The notes beneath the pieces were generated by a model that was given only the letters and a program-made list of their open reading frames with translations, searched no databases and had not been told where the DNA came from. Made by a program: the position numbers and the translations under genes. From assembly GCF_030161095.1 (NCBI RefSeq), contig NZ_BSPP01000004.1:124001-188000 (forward strand): DNA of 64,000 nt, written 5' to 3'. Below, in pieces: positions 1 to 7,376 of this stretch. Source of the DNA: Cypionkella aquatica. GTDB taxonomy: Bacteria > Pseudomonadota > Alphaproteobacteria > Rhodobacterales > Rhodobacteraceae. Position 1 is the first letter of the stretch. Each line of letters starts with the position of its first letter.

Positions 1-76
1 ATCCATCATCGCGGTTTCCTTGCGGCTTATGCGCTCTTGATATACGGCCAAGCCAGACATTCTCAAGGGGCAGCAG

Positions 77-1333
77 ATGGCAGAGGCAAACGCAGGCTTG
101 GGCGCACGGGCCGCAACCTTGGCTATTCTTGCGGCGATCATGGAAGAAGGCCAGACCATGGCCACCGTGCTTGCCAACAAGAACGGCGCGCTGAAAGGCG
201 TGGGCCCGCAAGACCGCGCCCGCGCCCAGCGTCTTGCCCTGCAAGTGATCCGCCTGCTGGAGCCGGTTGACCGCCTGCTGGAACCGCATCTGCGCAAAGC
301 CCCACCCTTGGCCGTGATGAACATTCTGCGGCTTGCGGTCACCGAATTGCACGACGGCTCTGCCGCGCATGGTGTGGTCAATGCGGCAGTAGAGCTCGCA
401 CGCAAGGGTCAGAAAACCACCCATATGGCCGGCCTGATCAACGCAGTCTTGCGTAAAATCCCCGCAGGCGCGCCGCTGCCAGGCCCCGCGCAAATGATGC
501 CGCGCTGGCTGCGCCAACCGCTTGTCCACGCCTATGGCCGCGACGTGGTCAGCGCGATTGAAACCCTGCAAGCCAAGGCCCCGCCGCTCGACATCACGCC
601 GCGCGGCGACACGCTGCCCGAAGGCACTGCCCTGCCGACCGGATCAATCCGCCTGTCAGAACCCGGCCAAGTCTCTGCCCTGCCCGGCTTCGCCACCGGT
701 GATTGGTGGGTGCAAGACGCCGCCGCCGCCCTTGCCGCCCCCCTGCTGGCCGCAAAAGCTGGCGAGAAAATCCTCGACCTCTGCGCCGCCCCCGGTGGCA
801 AAACCCTGCAACTCGCCGCCGCTGGCGCGCATGTCACCGCGCTGGACATCTCTGCCCCAAGGATGGAGAAACTGCGCGATAACCTCACCCGCACCCGTCT
901 GCAGGCAAAACTGGTTGTCGCCGATGCCCTGCATTGGCAGCCCGAAACGCTGTTCGATGCTGTGCTGCTGGACGCCCCTTGTTCCGCTACAGGCACAATC
1001 CGCCGCCATCCAGAACTGCCGTTCCTGAAAGACGGCTCTGAACTGGCCGAGCTGACGGCCCTGCAATCGCAATTGATCGACCGTGCGTTGATGTTCCTGA
1101 AACCCGGTGGCCGCTTGGTGTTCTGCACCTGCTCTCTGCTGCCAGAGGAAGGCGAAGCGCAACTCAGCGCCGCGCTCGCCCGCCATCCCGGTCTGACAGT
1201 GCAGCGCCCCGACCTGCCCGGCATTGATCCGGCTTGGATCACCCCTGAAGGTGGTTTGCGCCTGCGCCCCGATTACTGGGCCGACATCGGCGGCATGGAT
1301 GGCTTCTTCATGGCCAGCCTGATCCGCGCTTAG
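77..1333 (+). CDS. rsmB: 16S rRNA (cytosine-967-C5)-methyltransferase RsmB
   Basis: SAM-dependent methyltransferase that makes m5C967 in 16S rRNA; cytoplasmic, 418 aa, close to the usual RsmB length of about 430. An N-terminal NusB-like helical RNA-binding domain fills about residues 1-140. The Rossmann methyltransferase domain follows, with the SAM motif DLCAAPGGKT near residue 233. The two cysteines of the RsmB/Nop2 mechanism are in DAPCSATGT (about residue 300) and FCTCSLLPEEGE (about residue 350). The ATG at 77 has AAGGGG 7 bases upstream. The gene meets the SDR gene tail to tail, with a 4-bp overlap of stop codons. In related genomes rsmB often lies beside a heparinase-like gene and purH; here those two are 13 kb away (recalled, not checked). 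Confidence 0.95.
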   Translation: MAEANAGLGARAATLAILAAIMEEGQTMATVLANKNGALKGVGPQDRARAQRLALQVIRLLEPVDRLLEPHLRKAPPLAVMNILRLAVTELHDGSAAHGVVNAAVELARKGQKTTHMAGLINAVLRKIPAGAPLPGPAQMMPRWLRQPLVHAYGRDVVSAIETLQAKAPPLDITPRGDTLPEGTALPTGSIRLSEPGQVSALPGFATGDWWVQDAAAALAAPLLAAKAGEKILDLCAAPGGKTLQLAAAGAHVTALDISAPRMEKLRDNLTRTRLQAKLVVADALHWQPETLFDAVLLDAPCSATGTIRRHPELPFLKDGSELAELTALQSQLIDRALMFLKPGGRLVFCTCSLLPEEGEAQLSAALARHPGLTVQRPDLPGIDPAWITPEGGLRLRPDYWADIGGMDGFFMASLIRA

Positions 1334-2067
1334 GCCTTTTTCCCCGCGAACAGCCGATAATACAGCCAATCCGGCAGAAACTGACTGCCCCGGAACAGCC
1401 ACGAAAACACCATCGGAAAACTGCGCTTGAAGCGCGTGGTTTTCATCAGCGCCAGCATCTCGGCCGCCGCCTGTTCCGGCTCCATCAGAAACGGCATGTT
1501 GAAATCATTCTTCGCGGTCAGTCTTGTGCGAATAAACCCCGGATTGCCCAGCTGCACCCGCACGCCAGTCCCGCGCAGGTCGGCATAAAGACTTTCCGCC
1601 AAGGTCATCACCCCGGCCTTGCTGGCGGCATAGCCCAAAGCCCCCGGCAGACCCCGAAACCCCGACAGTGATCCTGTGATCACCAGATGCCCCGCCCCGC
1701 GCGCCACCATCGCGGGCAGCACGGCCGCCACAACCCGCGCACAGCCGGTGAAATTCACATCGCACATCGCCTCTAGCTGGGCCGCATCCACCGCTTGCGC
1801 TGTCATCGGCCAATAGACGCCTGCCAGAAACACCACACCGTCCAACGGACCGATCTCAGCCACAGCCTTCGCAACCGAAGCCGCCTTTGCCACATCCACC
1901 ACCACCGCCGTCGCACCCGGCACGCGGCCGCAAGCCTCGGCCAAGCGCCCCGGATCGCGCGCCGACAAGATCACCTTCGCGCCCTCTGCTGCCAGGGCCT
2001 GCGCCAGCGCCAAGCCCAGCCCATCGCTTGCCCCAACCAACCAATAGCGTTTGCCTGCAAACTGCAT
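1330..2067 (-). CDS. short-chain dehydrogenase/reductase
   Basis: Classical SDR of 245 aa, a cytoplasmic NAD(P)-dependent oxidoreductase of unknown substrate. The nucleotide-binding glycine motif is GASDGLG near residue 12. The catalytic Ser is in ITGSLSG and the catalytic Tyr/Lys pair in YAASK. A C-terminal RFKRSFPMVFSWLF stretch could touch the membrane. The start has AGGGGG upstream. It is the last gene of a leftward operon, 9 nt after the DUF1365 gene, which follows a flavin amine oxidase gene with a 4-nt overlap. The operon starts at an RpoE-type promoter. In R. sphaeroides a comparable group around RSP_1087-1091 belongs to the singlet-oxygen response and has been linked to modified fatty acids. 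That assignment is from memory, and the substrate here is unknown. Confidence 0.85.
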   Translation of the reverse strand: MQFAGKRYWLVGASDGLGLALAQALAAEGAKVILSARDPGRLAEACGRVPGATAVVVDVAKAASVAKAVAEIGPLDGVVFLAGVYWPMTAQAVDAAQLEAMCDVNFTGCARVVAAVLPAMVARGAGHLVITGSLSGFRGLPGALGYAASKAGVMTLAESLYADLRGTGVRVQLGNPGFIRTRLTAKNDFNMPFLMEPEQAAAEMLALMKTTRFKRSFPMVFSWLFRGSQFLPDWLYYRLFAGKKA

Positions 2068-2076
2068 AACAGCCCC

Positions 2077-2826
2077 CTAGCGTGAGATTTCTTCGCCCGG
2101 AGGCTTTGGCGGATTGCGGAACTTTGCCCCCTTCCACCACAGTTTAAGCGCCTGCCAATGGATCAGCGCTTGCACCCTCCGCGAGCCAAACGGGCGACGC
2201 AGGCAGGCGCGCAAGATCGCGCGATTGGTCAAACCCAGCCGTGCGCCGGTCAGCGTGGCGATCAACCCTTCGTCGCCCGCGCTGTAATCAATCCATATCC
2301 CGATCTTCTCAGCGCAAATATCAAAGCGAAAGCGATAGCTGCCCGCAACGGGTTGAAACGGCGAGACATGGAAGATTTTCTGCGCCTCTACGGTATCATC
2401 GCGCGTCAGCGGCGCCAGATCATCGCGGTGGCACAGATAGCTGTGACGGCTGCCATAGGTGTTTGACACTTCGGCAATCACCACCCGCAGGCCGCTGGCG
2501 TCAAAGCACAGCCAGAATGACACCGGGTTGAAGACATGGCCCAGCACGCGCGGCTGCGCCAACAACAAAATCTCAGAGGCCGCTGGCAATCCCTGCTCTG
2601 CCAGCACCTGCCGCACCCATGCCACCCCACGCCCAGCCCGCGGCGGCCCGCCATGATCCACGTCATGAAGCGCCAGCAGATTGCGACGGTTGCGCGAAAA
2701 CAGCCAAGGCCCGCGCGCGGTGTCGGGGTCCAGCAGCACATAATCCACCCGATAGCTGAACCGATTGGCCACAGCCCCGCGCCGCCCGTGAAAGGTCGTG
2801 CCTGCGATGTAGTCAACGCTGCTCAT
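2077..2826 (-). CDS. DUF1365 family protein
   Basis: Protein of 249 aa of the DUF1365 family, whose members usually sit beside a flavin amine oxidase and a cyclopropane-fatty-acid-synthase-like methyltransferase. The family signature is visible: YxHRRG-like start (FHGRRGAVANRFSYRVDYVLLD), then FNPVSFWLCFD and VSNTYGSRHSYL, and a conserved KIFHVSPFQPVAG. There is no signal peptide. Its ATG overlaps the stop of the upstream amine oxidase gene (ATGA at 2823-2826), so the two are probably translationally coupled. The biochemical role of DUF1365 is not established; a part in lipid modification under photo-oxidative stress is an inference from context. The methyltransferase that often completes this set is not present in the window. 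Confidence 0.85.
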   Translation of the reverse strand: MSSVDYIAGTTFHGRRGAVANRFSYRVDYVLLDPDTARGPWLFSRNRRNLLALHDVDHGGPPRAGRGVAWVRQVLAEQGLPAASEILLLAQPRVLGHVFNPVSFWLCFDASGLRVVIAEVSNTYGSRHSYLCHRDDLAPLTRDDTVEAQKIFHVSPFQPVAGSYRFRFDICAEKIGIWIDYSAGDEGLIATLTGARLGLTNRAILRACLRRPFGSRRVQALIHWQALKLWWKGAKFRNPPKPPGEEISR

Positions 2827-4118
2827 CCAGCGGGAACCCGCTGGCGCATGGCATCGACCACATCCACAGCACTGGCAAAGCCATCCTCATGAAAGCCGTT
2901 GCGCATCCACGCGCCGCAGAACCATGTGTTGCGCTGACCGTTCATCGCCTTGATCACCTTTTGCGCCCGCAACGCCGCGCCATCATAGACCGGATGGCGG
3001 AACGTCACCTGATCATAGATCAGCTCTTGCCGGATCGGTTGATTGGCGTTCAGCGTCACGAACAACGGGTCATCCTGTGGGATCGGCTGCAAAGAGTTCA
3101 TCCAATAGGTCAAATCAATCTTGTCAGGCCGCGCGCCCTGCGGCTCGGTATAGACCCAACTTGACCAGCATTTGCGCAAGGCCGGCATCACGCTGGCATC
3201 GGCATGCAGAATGGCATCATTCGGCTGATAGCGCACGGCGGACAGCGCGGCGGTTTCGGCCTCAGAGGCGTCTGAAAGCAGCCGCAAGGAATCGTCAGAG
3301 TGTGTGGCAAGGATCAGATCGTCAAACAACTCCCACTCACCGCCCTCGGCCCTGACCATAACGCCATCAGCGACGCGCTGAATACCGGCGATTGCGCTGC
3401 CCAACCGGATCTCAACGCCGTGACGCAGCAGATCGGCCTGCAAGCGGCTGACATAGGCGGTCGAGCCGCCCTTCACGGTGAACCATTGGTGTTGGTTGGA
3501 AATCTGCATCAAGGCGTGGTTTTGAAAGAACCGGATCAACGCCTGCGCTGGAAAGGCCATTATGTCTTGCGGCGGCGTCGACCAGATCGCGCCCGACAGC
3601 GGCAGGATATAGTAATCGCGGAAATACGGCCCCGTGCGCAACATGGCCAGCAGATCGCCAATGGTCAGATCCGGGTGGTCAGGGCTATCGGCCAAGGCGG
3701 CGGCATGTTTGTTGAAATGGGTAATATCGCGGCACATCCGCAAAAAGCTGGGGTTCAGCAGATTGCGGCGCTGCGCAAACAGCCCATCCAGATCGCGCAA
3801 AGCATATTGCAGCCGCCCGCCTCCGATGCTTGCGCCAAAGCTCATATTGCTGGGCGCGATGGGCACGTCCAACGCCTCAAACATCTTCAGCAGATGTGGG
3901 TAGTTCACCTTGTTGAACACGATAAAGCCGGTGTCCACAGGCTGATCGCCACGCTTACCAGCGATGACGGTGCGGGCATGACCGCCCAAACGGGTCTCTG
4001 CCTCAAACAACACCACCCCGTTGTCTGGGGCCAACTGATGCGCCGCTGCCATCCCCGCAATGCCACCGCCAACAATGGCAATCCGGCGTGGTGCTTGAGC
4101 GAAAGTCTCGAACGGCAT
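2823..4118 (-). CDS. flavin-containing amine oxidoreductase-like protein
   Basis: FAD-dependent oxidoreductase of 431 aa. The N-terminal dinucleotide-binding motif is IAIVGGGIAGMAAA (about residues 12-25), followed by FEAETRLGGHA, typical of the NAD(P)/FAD amine-oxidase fold. The C-terminal NTWFCGAWMRNGFHEDG is the FAD-binding end seen in family members next to DUF1365. The open frame extends 130 codons further upstream, but the ATG at 4118 has AAGGGA at the right distance and gives the family N terminus, so I chose it. First gene of the operon with DUF1365 and SDR, divergent from rpoE-chrR, with an RpoE-like promoter on its own strand about 30-55 bases upstream of the ATG. It probably acts on membrane lipid acyl chains in the singlet-oxygen response (inference from related loci). 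Confidence 0.88.
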   Translation of the reverse strand: MPFETFAQAPRRIAIVGGGIAGMAAAHQLAPDNGVVLFEAETRLGGHARTVIAGKRGDQPVDTGFIVFNKVNYPHLLKMFEALDVPIAPSNMSFGASIGGGRLQYALRDLDGLFAQRRNLLNPSFLRMCRDITHFNKHAAALADSPDHPDLTIGDLLAMLRTGPYFRDYYILPLSGAIWSTPPQDIMAFPAQALIRFFQNHALMQISNQHQWFTVKGGSTAYVSRLQADLLRHGVEIRLGSAIAGIQRVADGVMVRAEGGEWELFDDLILATHSDDSLRLLSDASEAETAALSAVRYQPNDAILHADASVMPALRKCWSSWVYTEPQGARPDKIDLTYWMNSLQPIPQDDPLFVTLNANQPIRQELIYDQVTFRHPVYDGAALRAQKVIKAMNGQRNTWFCGAWMRNGFHEDGFASAVDVVDAMRQRVPAG

Positions 4119-4143
4119 CGGCTGTCCCTTATTGGTATTTGCT

Positions 4144-4173
4144 ATAATACGCGCCGAAACCCGCGTCGGATCA
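4144..4173 (-). promoter_or_regulatory. candidate RpoE (ECF11-type) promoter for the amine oxidase operon
   Basis: On the minus strand TGATCC (4173-4168) is followed after 18 nt by TATTA (4149-4145). The -35 matches the TGATCC element known for R. sphaeroides RpoE exactly; the -10 is a weaker match. It lies 26-55 nt upstream of the amine oxidase start. Confidence 0.55.
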
Positions 4174-4183
4174 TCTTTTCCAG

Positions 4184-4213
4184 TGATCCAGATACGTCGC
4201 GCCCGCGTAAAAG
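4184..4213 (+). promoter_or_regulatory. candidate RpoE autoregulatory promoter of rpoE-chrR
   Basis: TGATCC (4184-4189), an 18-nt spacer, then TAAAAG (4208-4213), close to the RpoE consensus of R. sphaeroides (TGATCC, 18-19 nt, TAAGA). A start of transcription near 4220 would give a leader of about 85 nt to the GTG at 4305. Only 10 nt separate it from the divergent promoter on the other strand. Confidence 0.65.
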
Positions 4214-4304
4214 TTTCATGTTGCTTGACCTTACCCTGCACCAGCCCATCTATGGGCCAAAGCCCGCAAATCGGCGGATGTCTTGGCGTGGAGTGGCCAA
4301 TAGC

Positions 4305-4850
4305 GTGACCGGACGTATCGAGCAGACCGATTTTACTGCGCTGATGCTGGCGGTCAGGGATCAACAGGATCGCGCGGCTTTTGCGGCGTTGTTTCAGCAT
4401 TTTGCGCCGCGCGTGAAAGGGTTTTTGATGAAATCCGGCACCGAAGCCGCCTTGGCCGAAGATTGCGCGCAGGATGTCATGGCGGTGTTGTGGAACAAGG
4501 CCGCACAATTCGACCCGGCGCGGGCAAGCGTGGCGACATGGGTGTTCACCATCGCCCGCAACCGCCGCATCGACATCGCCCGCCGTGCCCGCCGCCCGGA
4601 ACCCGAGGTTTTGGATTGGGGCCCCGACACCGAACCTGATCAGGCCGAGATTTACGAGGCCGGGCAGGAAACCGCGCGCTTGGTGGCGGCCCTGTCAGAC
4701 CTGCCCGAAAAGCAGCGCGCTTTGATTCAGCGGGCGTTTTACGGCGAATTGTCACATTCCGAAATCGCGGCTGAAACCGGTCTGCCACTTGGCACGATCA
4801 AATCCCGCATCCGACTGGCGCTTGAGCGTCTGCGGCAGAATTTAAGCTGA
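4305..4850 (+). CDS. rpoE: ECF sigma factor RpoE (singlet-oxygen response)
   Basis: Extracytoplasmic-function sigma factor of group ECF11, 181 aa. It directs RNA polymerase to photo-oxidative stress promoters once released from ChrR. Region 2 contains FQHFAPRVKGFLMKSG and DCAQDVMAVLWNKA, then TWVFTIARNRRIDIARR; region 4 contains ALIQRAFYGELSHSEIAAETGLPLGTIKSRIRLALERLR. This is very close to R. sphaeroides RpoE as I recall it. I chose the GTG at 4305 because GGAG lies 11 nt upstream and it gives an N terminus (VTGRIEQTDF) matching the family. An in-frame ATG at 4278 would add 9 residues. chrR starts 9 nt after the stop. Autoregulation is likely from the promoter at 4184-4213. Confidence 0.93.
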   Translation: MTGRIEQTDFTALMLAVRDQQDRAAFAALFQHFAPRVKGFLMKSGTEAALAEDCAQDVMAVLWNKAAQFDPARASVATWVFTIARNRRIDIARRARRPEPEVLDWGPDTEPDQAEIYEAGQETARLVAALSDLPEKQRALIQRAFYGELSHSEIAAETGLPLGTIKSRIRLALERLRQNLS

Positions 4851-4859
4851 GGCTATGGC

Positions 4860-5648
4860 ATGAGCATCCGTCACCACCTGTCTGACCCCTTGTTGATCGC
4901 CTATGCGGCAGGCACCCTGCCCGAGGCGTTCAGCCTGCTGGTCGCCACCCATGTCTCGATGTGCGACACCTGCCGCGCCGCTTTGGCGGCGTTCGAGACC
5001 GTCGGTGGCGCCGTGCTGCAGGACTCTGCGGTGCCGCTGGCAGAAGACGCGCTTGCAGCGGCGATGGCGCGGTTGGGTGCGCCCGAAAAGCGCGAGGCCA
5101 TTGCGAAAAGCGATGCCGGGGCGAAAAGCGATGCCGGGGCGAAAAGCGATGCCGGGGCGAAAAGCGATGCCGGGGCGAAAAGCGATGCCGGGGCGAAAAG
5201 CGATGCCGGGGCGAAAAGCGATGCCGGGGCGAAAAGCGATGCCGGGGCGAAAAGACTGCCGAAACCCGGCGATCTTCCGGCACCCTTGCTGGATTACATC
5301 GGCGGCGATCTGACGGCGGTAAAGTGGCGCAGCTTGGGGATGGGCGTGCGGCAGGCGATTTTACCGACCTCAAAAGGTGCATCAGCGCGGCTTTTGTATA
5401 TCCCCGCAGGCCAAGCCGTCCCCGATCATGGCCATCGCGGCACCGAGCTGACGCTTGTGCTGCAAGGTGCTTTCCGCGATGCGACCGATCGCTTTGGCCC
5501 CGGCGATGTCGAGATCGCGGACGAAGATTTGCAACATATCCCCGTCGCCGACGCGGGCGAGCCCTGCATCTGCCTTGCTGCAACCGACGCGCCGTTGCGC
5601 TTCAGCGCGCTGATCCCAAGGCTGTTGCAGCCGTTGTTTCGGATTTAG
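4860..5648 (+). CDS. chrR: anti-sigma factor ChrR with an expanded repeat linker
   Basis: Zinc-dependent anti-sigma factor that holds RpoE inactive and releases it on singlet-oxygen stress. The N-terminal ZAS domain has His6, His31, Cys35 and Cys38, the same positions as in R. sphaeroides ChrR. The C-terminal cupin-like domain has HGHRGTE with His190, His192 and Glu196, then His226. I recall the R. sphaeroides ligands as 141, 143, 147 and 177, so each is shifted by exactly 49. The shift is explained by eight AKSDAG repeats at residues 82-129 between the two domains, making 262 aa against the usual about 213. The ATG follows a GAGG near 4850 and starts 9 nt after rpoE. Confidence 0.93.
   Translation: MSIRHHLSDPLLIAYAAGTLPEAFSLLVATHVSMCDTCRAALAAFETVGGAVLQDSAVPLAEDALAAAMARLGAPEKREAIAKSDAGAKSDAGAKSDAGAKSDAGAKSDAGAKSDAGAKSDAGAKSDAGAKRLPKPGDLPAPLLDYIGGDLTAVKWRSLGMGVRQAILPTSKGASARLLYIPAGQAVPDHGHRGTELTLVLQGAFRDATDRFGPGDVEIADEDLQHIPVADAGEPCICLAATDAPLRFSALIPRLLQPLFRI
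5103..5254 (+). repeat. 18-bp perfect tandem repeat, 8.4 copies, inside chrR
   Basis: Unit GCGAAAAGCGATGCCGGG starts at 5103, 5121, 5139, 5157, 5175, 5193, 5211 and 5229, with a partial ninth copy at 5247-5254. All full copies are identical. The length is a multiple of three, so gain or loss of copies keeps the frame and adds or removes AKSDAG in the linker between the ZAS and cupin domains. Identical copies suggest recent expansion by slippage. Confidence 0.97.
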
Positions 5649-5685
5649 CCCGCCGCCCTGCCCCCTTCGCGCAGCCCAACTGCCT

Positions 5686-6204
5686 CTAGCGATGCAGCCT
5701 GACCACAATGACCTGACCGCTCATGGTCAGGTCTTCGTCAGACAGGATCAGATCATAGACGGCTAGCGCGCGGCCATTGACGCGGGCCGGCTGCAGGGCA
5801 AAAACCGCCAACATATCGCCGCCACGCAGTTCCACGGCACCTGTGATCACTGCCACCTCGGGCTTTGGCAGATGCCGCGCTGTCATCACGTTGAAATCGT
5901 CCGACGCCAAGGTGACCGCCTCGGCCCGGATCGGCGAATCGCCTGCAAAGCTCACCGGGATCAGCGGCTTGGCCAGTAAATGCAGCCCTTCCCCCACCAG
6001 ATCAAAGCCGGGGCCGGTGATCACGGTAAGATTGCGCTCTACACCTGAAAAGATCGAAAACTCACCGTTTTCCACCACCGACGCGCGCGACAGCCGCCAC
6101 AGCATCTCGCCGTTTTCCTCGACCTTCAGCATCTCAACCGTCACGCCTTTGCCATTGGCCCAAGGCATGGTTTTGTAATCGGCGGGTGTCAGATGCTGGA
6201 TCAT
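5686..6204 (-). CDS. HutD/Ves family cupin protein
   Basis: HutD/Ves family, 172 aa, a double-cupin cytoplasmic protein often found with histidine-utilisation genes but of unproved biochemical role. Family features are PWANGKGVTVEM near the N terminus, WRLSRASVVENGEFSIFSGVERNLTVITG, and the later DFNVMTAR. No hut genes occur in the window, so a role in histidine breakdown cannot be claimed. Its ATG overlaps the stop of rmuC (ATGA at 6201-6204), making it the third gene of a coupled mutL-rmuC-hutD run. It ends 37 nt from the convergent chrR stop. Confidence 0.85.
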   Translation of the reverse strand: MIQHLTPADYKTMPWANGKGVTVEMLKVEENGEMLWRLSRASVVENGEFSIFSGVERNLTVITGPGFDLVGEGLHLLAKPLIPVSFAGDSPIRAEAVTLASDDFNVMTARHLPKPEVAVITGAVELRGGDMLAVFALQPARVNGRALAVYDLILSDEDLTMSGQVIVVRLHR

Positions 6205-7376
6205 TCAGCGGCTCTGGTTGGGGTGGGTCCAGCGGCAAGGATTGGGGTCGGCTCGTTGCGCTCCAATTCCTCAAAATCAAAGTTATCAAGCCGCGCCGCG
6301 CGTTTGCCAGCCCGTTCGGCGGCGGTGGTGATGCCATCCAGATCAGCGCGCGCCTGATTGAAATGGGTCGAGAGTTTATCCACCCGCTCGACCACAATTT
6401 CGACATCGCGGTGCAATTGGCGCAACGTGGTGCGGATCGCGCCCGCCTGTTCCCGCATCCGCGCGTCTTTCAGCACAGCCCGCATGGTGTTCAGCGTCGC
6501 CATGCAGGTGGTGGGCGATACGATCCAGACGCGGGCGGTGAAGCCATCGCGCACCACTTCGGGGAAGTTTGCATGCAACTCGGCATAGACCGCTTCCGAG
6601 GGCAGGAACATCAGCGCGCCATCGGCGGTTTCACCGTCGAGGATGTATTTCTCAGAGATTGCCTTGATATGGGTGCGCACGGCGACGCGCAGTTGCGCCT
6701 GCGCCTCGGTCGCCTCGCGCGGGGTTTGCGCACGGCGCAGCGCCTCGTAGGCTTCCAGCGGAAATTTTGCGTCGATCACGATGGGGCCCGGCGGATTGGG
6801 CAGGTGGATCAGGCAATCGGCCCGCTTGCCGTTGGAAAGGGTGGCTTGCATCGTATAGGCGTCAGACGGCAGCGCCTTTTGCACGATGTCATTCAGCTGA
6901 ATTTCCCCAAAGGCCCCACGCGCCTGTTTGTTGGCAAGGATGTCTTGCAGGTTCAGCACATTGCCCGACAGCTTTTCGATATTGGCCTGCGCTTTGTCGA
7001 TGGTCAGCAAGCGTTGCTGCAACTCGCCCAGACTATGCGCGGTGCGGGTGGCGGTGCCGTGCAGACTTTCGCCCATGGCGCGCTGCACTTCGGCCAGCCG
7101 CTTTTCCATCAGCTGCAACATGGCGGTTTGGCTGTTGGTTTGCGCTTCCGAGACATGATGCAACCCACCCGCCAGCCGTTCCTGCCCCTCACCCAAGGCC
7201 TGCACCCTTTGGCCCAGCCAACCCATTTCACGCATCAAGGGCGCGGCCATCGTCGCCGAGCGACCAGCGGCGCGCAGAATCAGGATCAGCAGCAGGGCCA
7301 GCACCAAAATTGCACCGCCGATCAGCAGCACCTCGGGGGCGTTCCACGCGTAGGTTTGGCCGAACAAGGTAATCAT
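6201..7376 (-). CDS. rmuC: DNA recombination protein RmuC
   Basis: RmuC family, 391 aa, implicated in limiting inversions and processing DNA ends. An N-terminal membrane anchor (about residues 14-36, VLLIGGAILVLALLLILILRA) is followed by a coiled-coil region of about 130 residues and then the RmuC nuclease-like domain (LPNPPGPIVIDAKFPLEAYEA, LMFLPSEAVYAEL, VWIVSPTTCMATL). An upstream extension of the open frame is ignored because the ATG at 7376 overlaps the mutL stop as ATGA and places the membrane segment at the N terminus, as in the family. Coupled on both sides, to mutL and to hutD. Confidence 0.92.
   Translation of the reverse strand: MITLFGQTYAWNAPEVLLIGGAILVLALLLILILRAAGRSATMAAPLMREMGWLGQRVQALGEGQERLAGGLHHVSEAQTNSQTAMLQLMEKRLAEVQRAMGESLHGTATRTAHSLGELQQRLLTIDKAQANIEKLSGNVLNLQDILANKQARGAFGEIQLNDIVQKALPSDAYTMQATLSNGKRADCLIHLPNPPGPIVIDAKFPLEAYEALRRAQTPREATEAQAQLRVAVRTHIKAISEKYILDGETADGALMFLPSEAVYAELHANFPEVVRDGFTARVWIVSPTTCMATLNTMRAVLKDARMREQAGAIRTTLRQLHRDVEIVVERVDKLSTHFNQARADLDGITTAAERAGKRAARLDNFDFEELERNEPTPILAAGPTPTRAAE

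Noticed and set aside
3300-4304. A 516-residue reading of the sigma-factor frame starting at 3300
   Set aside because: The first 335 codons run antisense through the amine oxidase gene and lack sigma-factor similarity; the family N terminus starts at the GTG near 4305.
5103-5254. Regular repeats as a possible CRISPR array
   Set aside because: Units of 18 bp follow one another without spacers and are in frame inside chrR; no cas genes are present.
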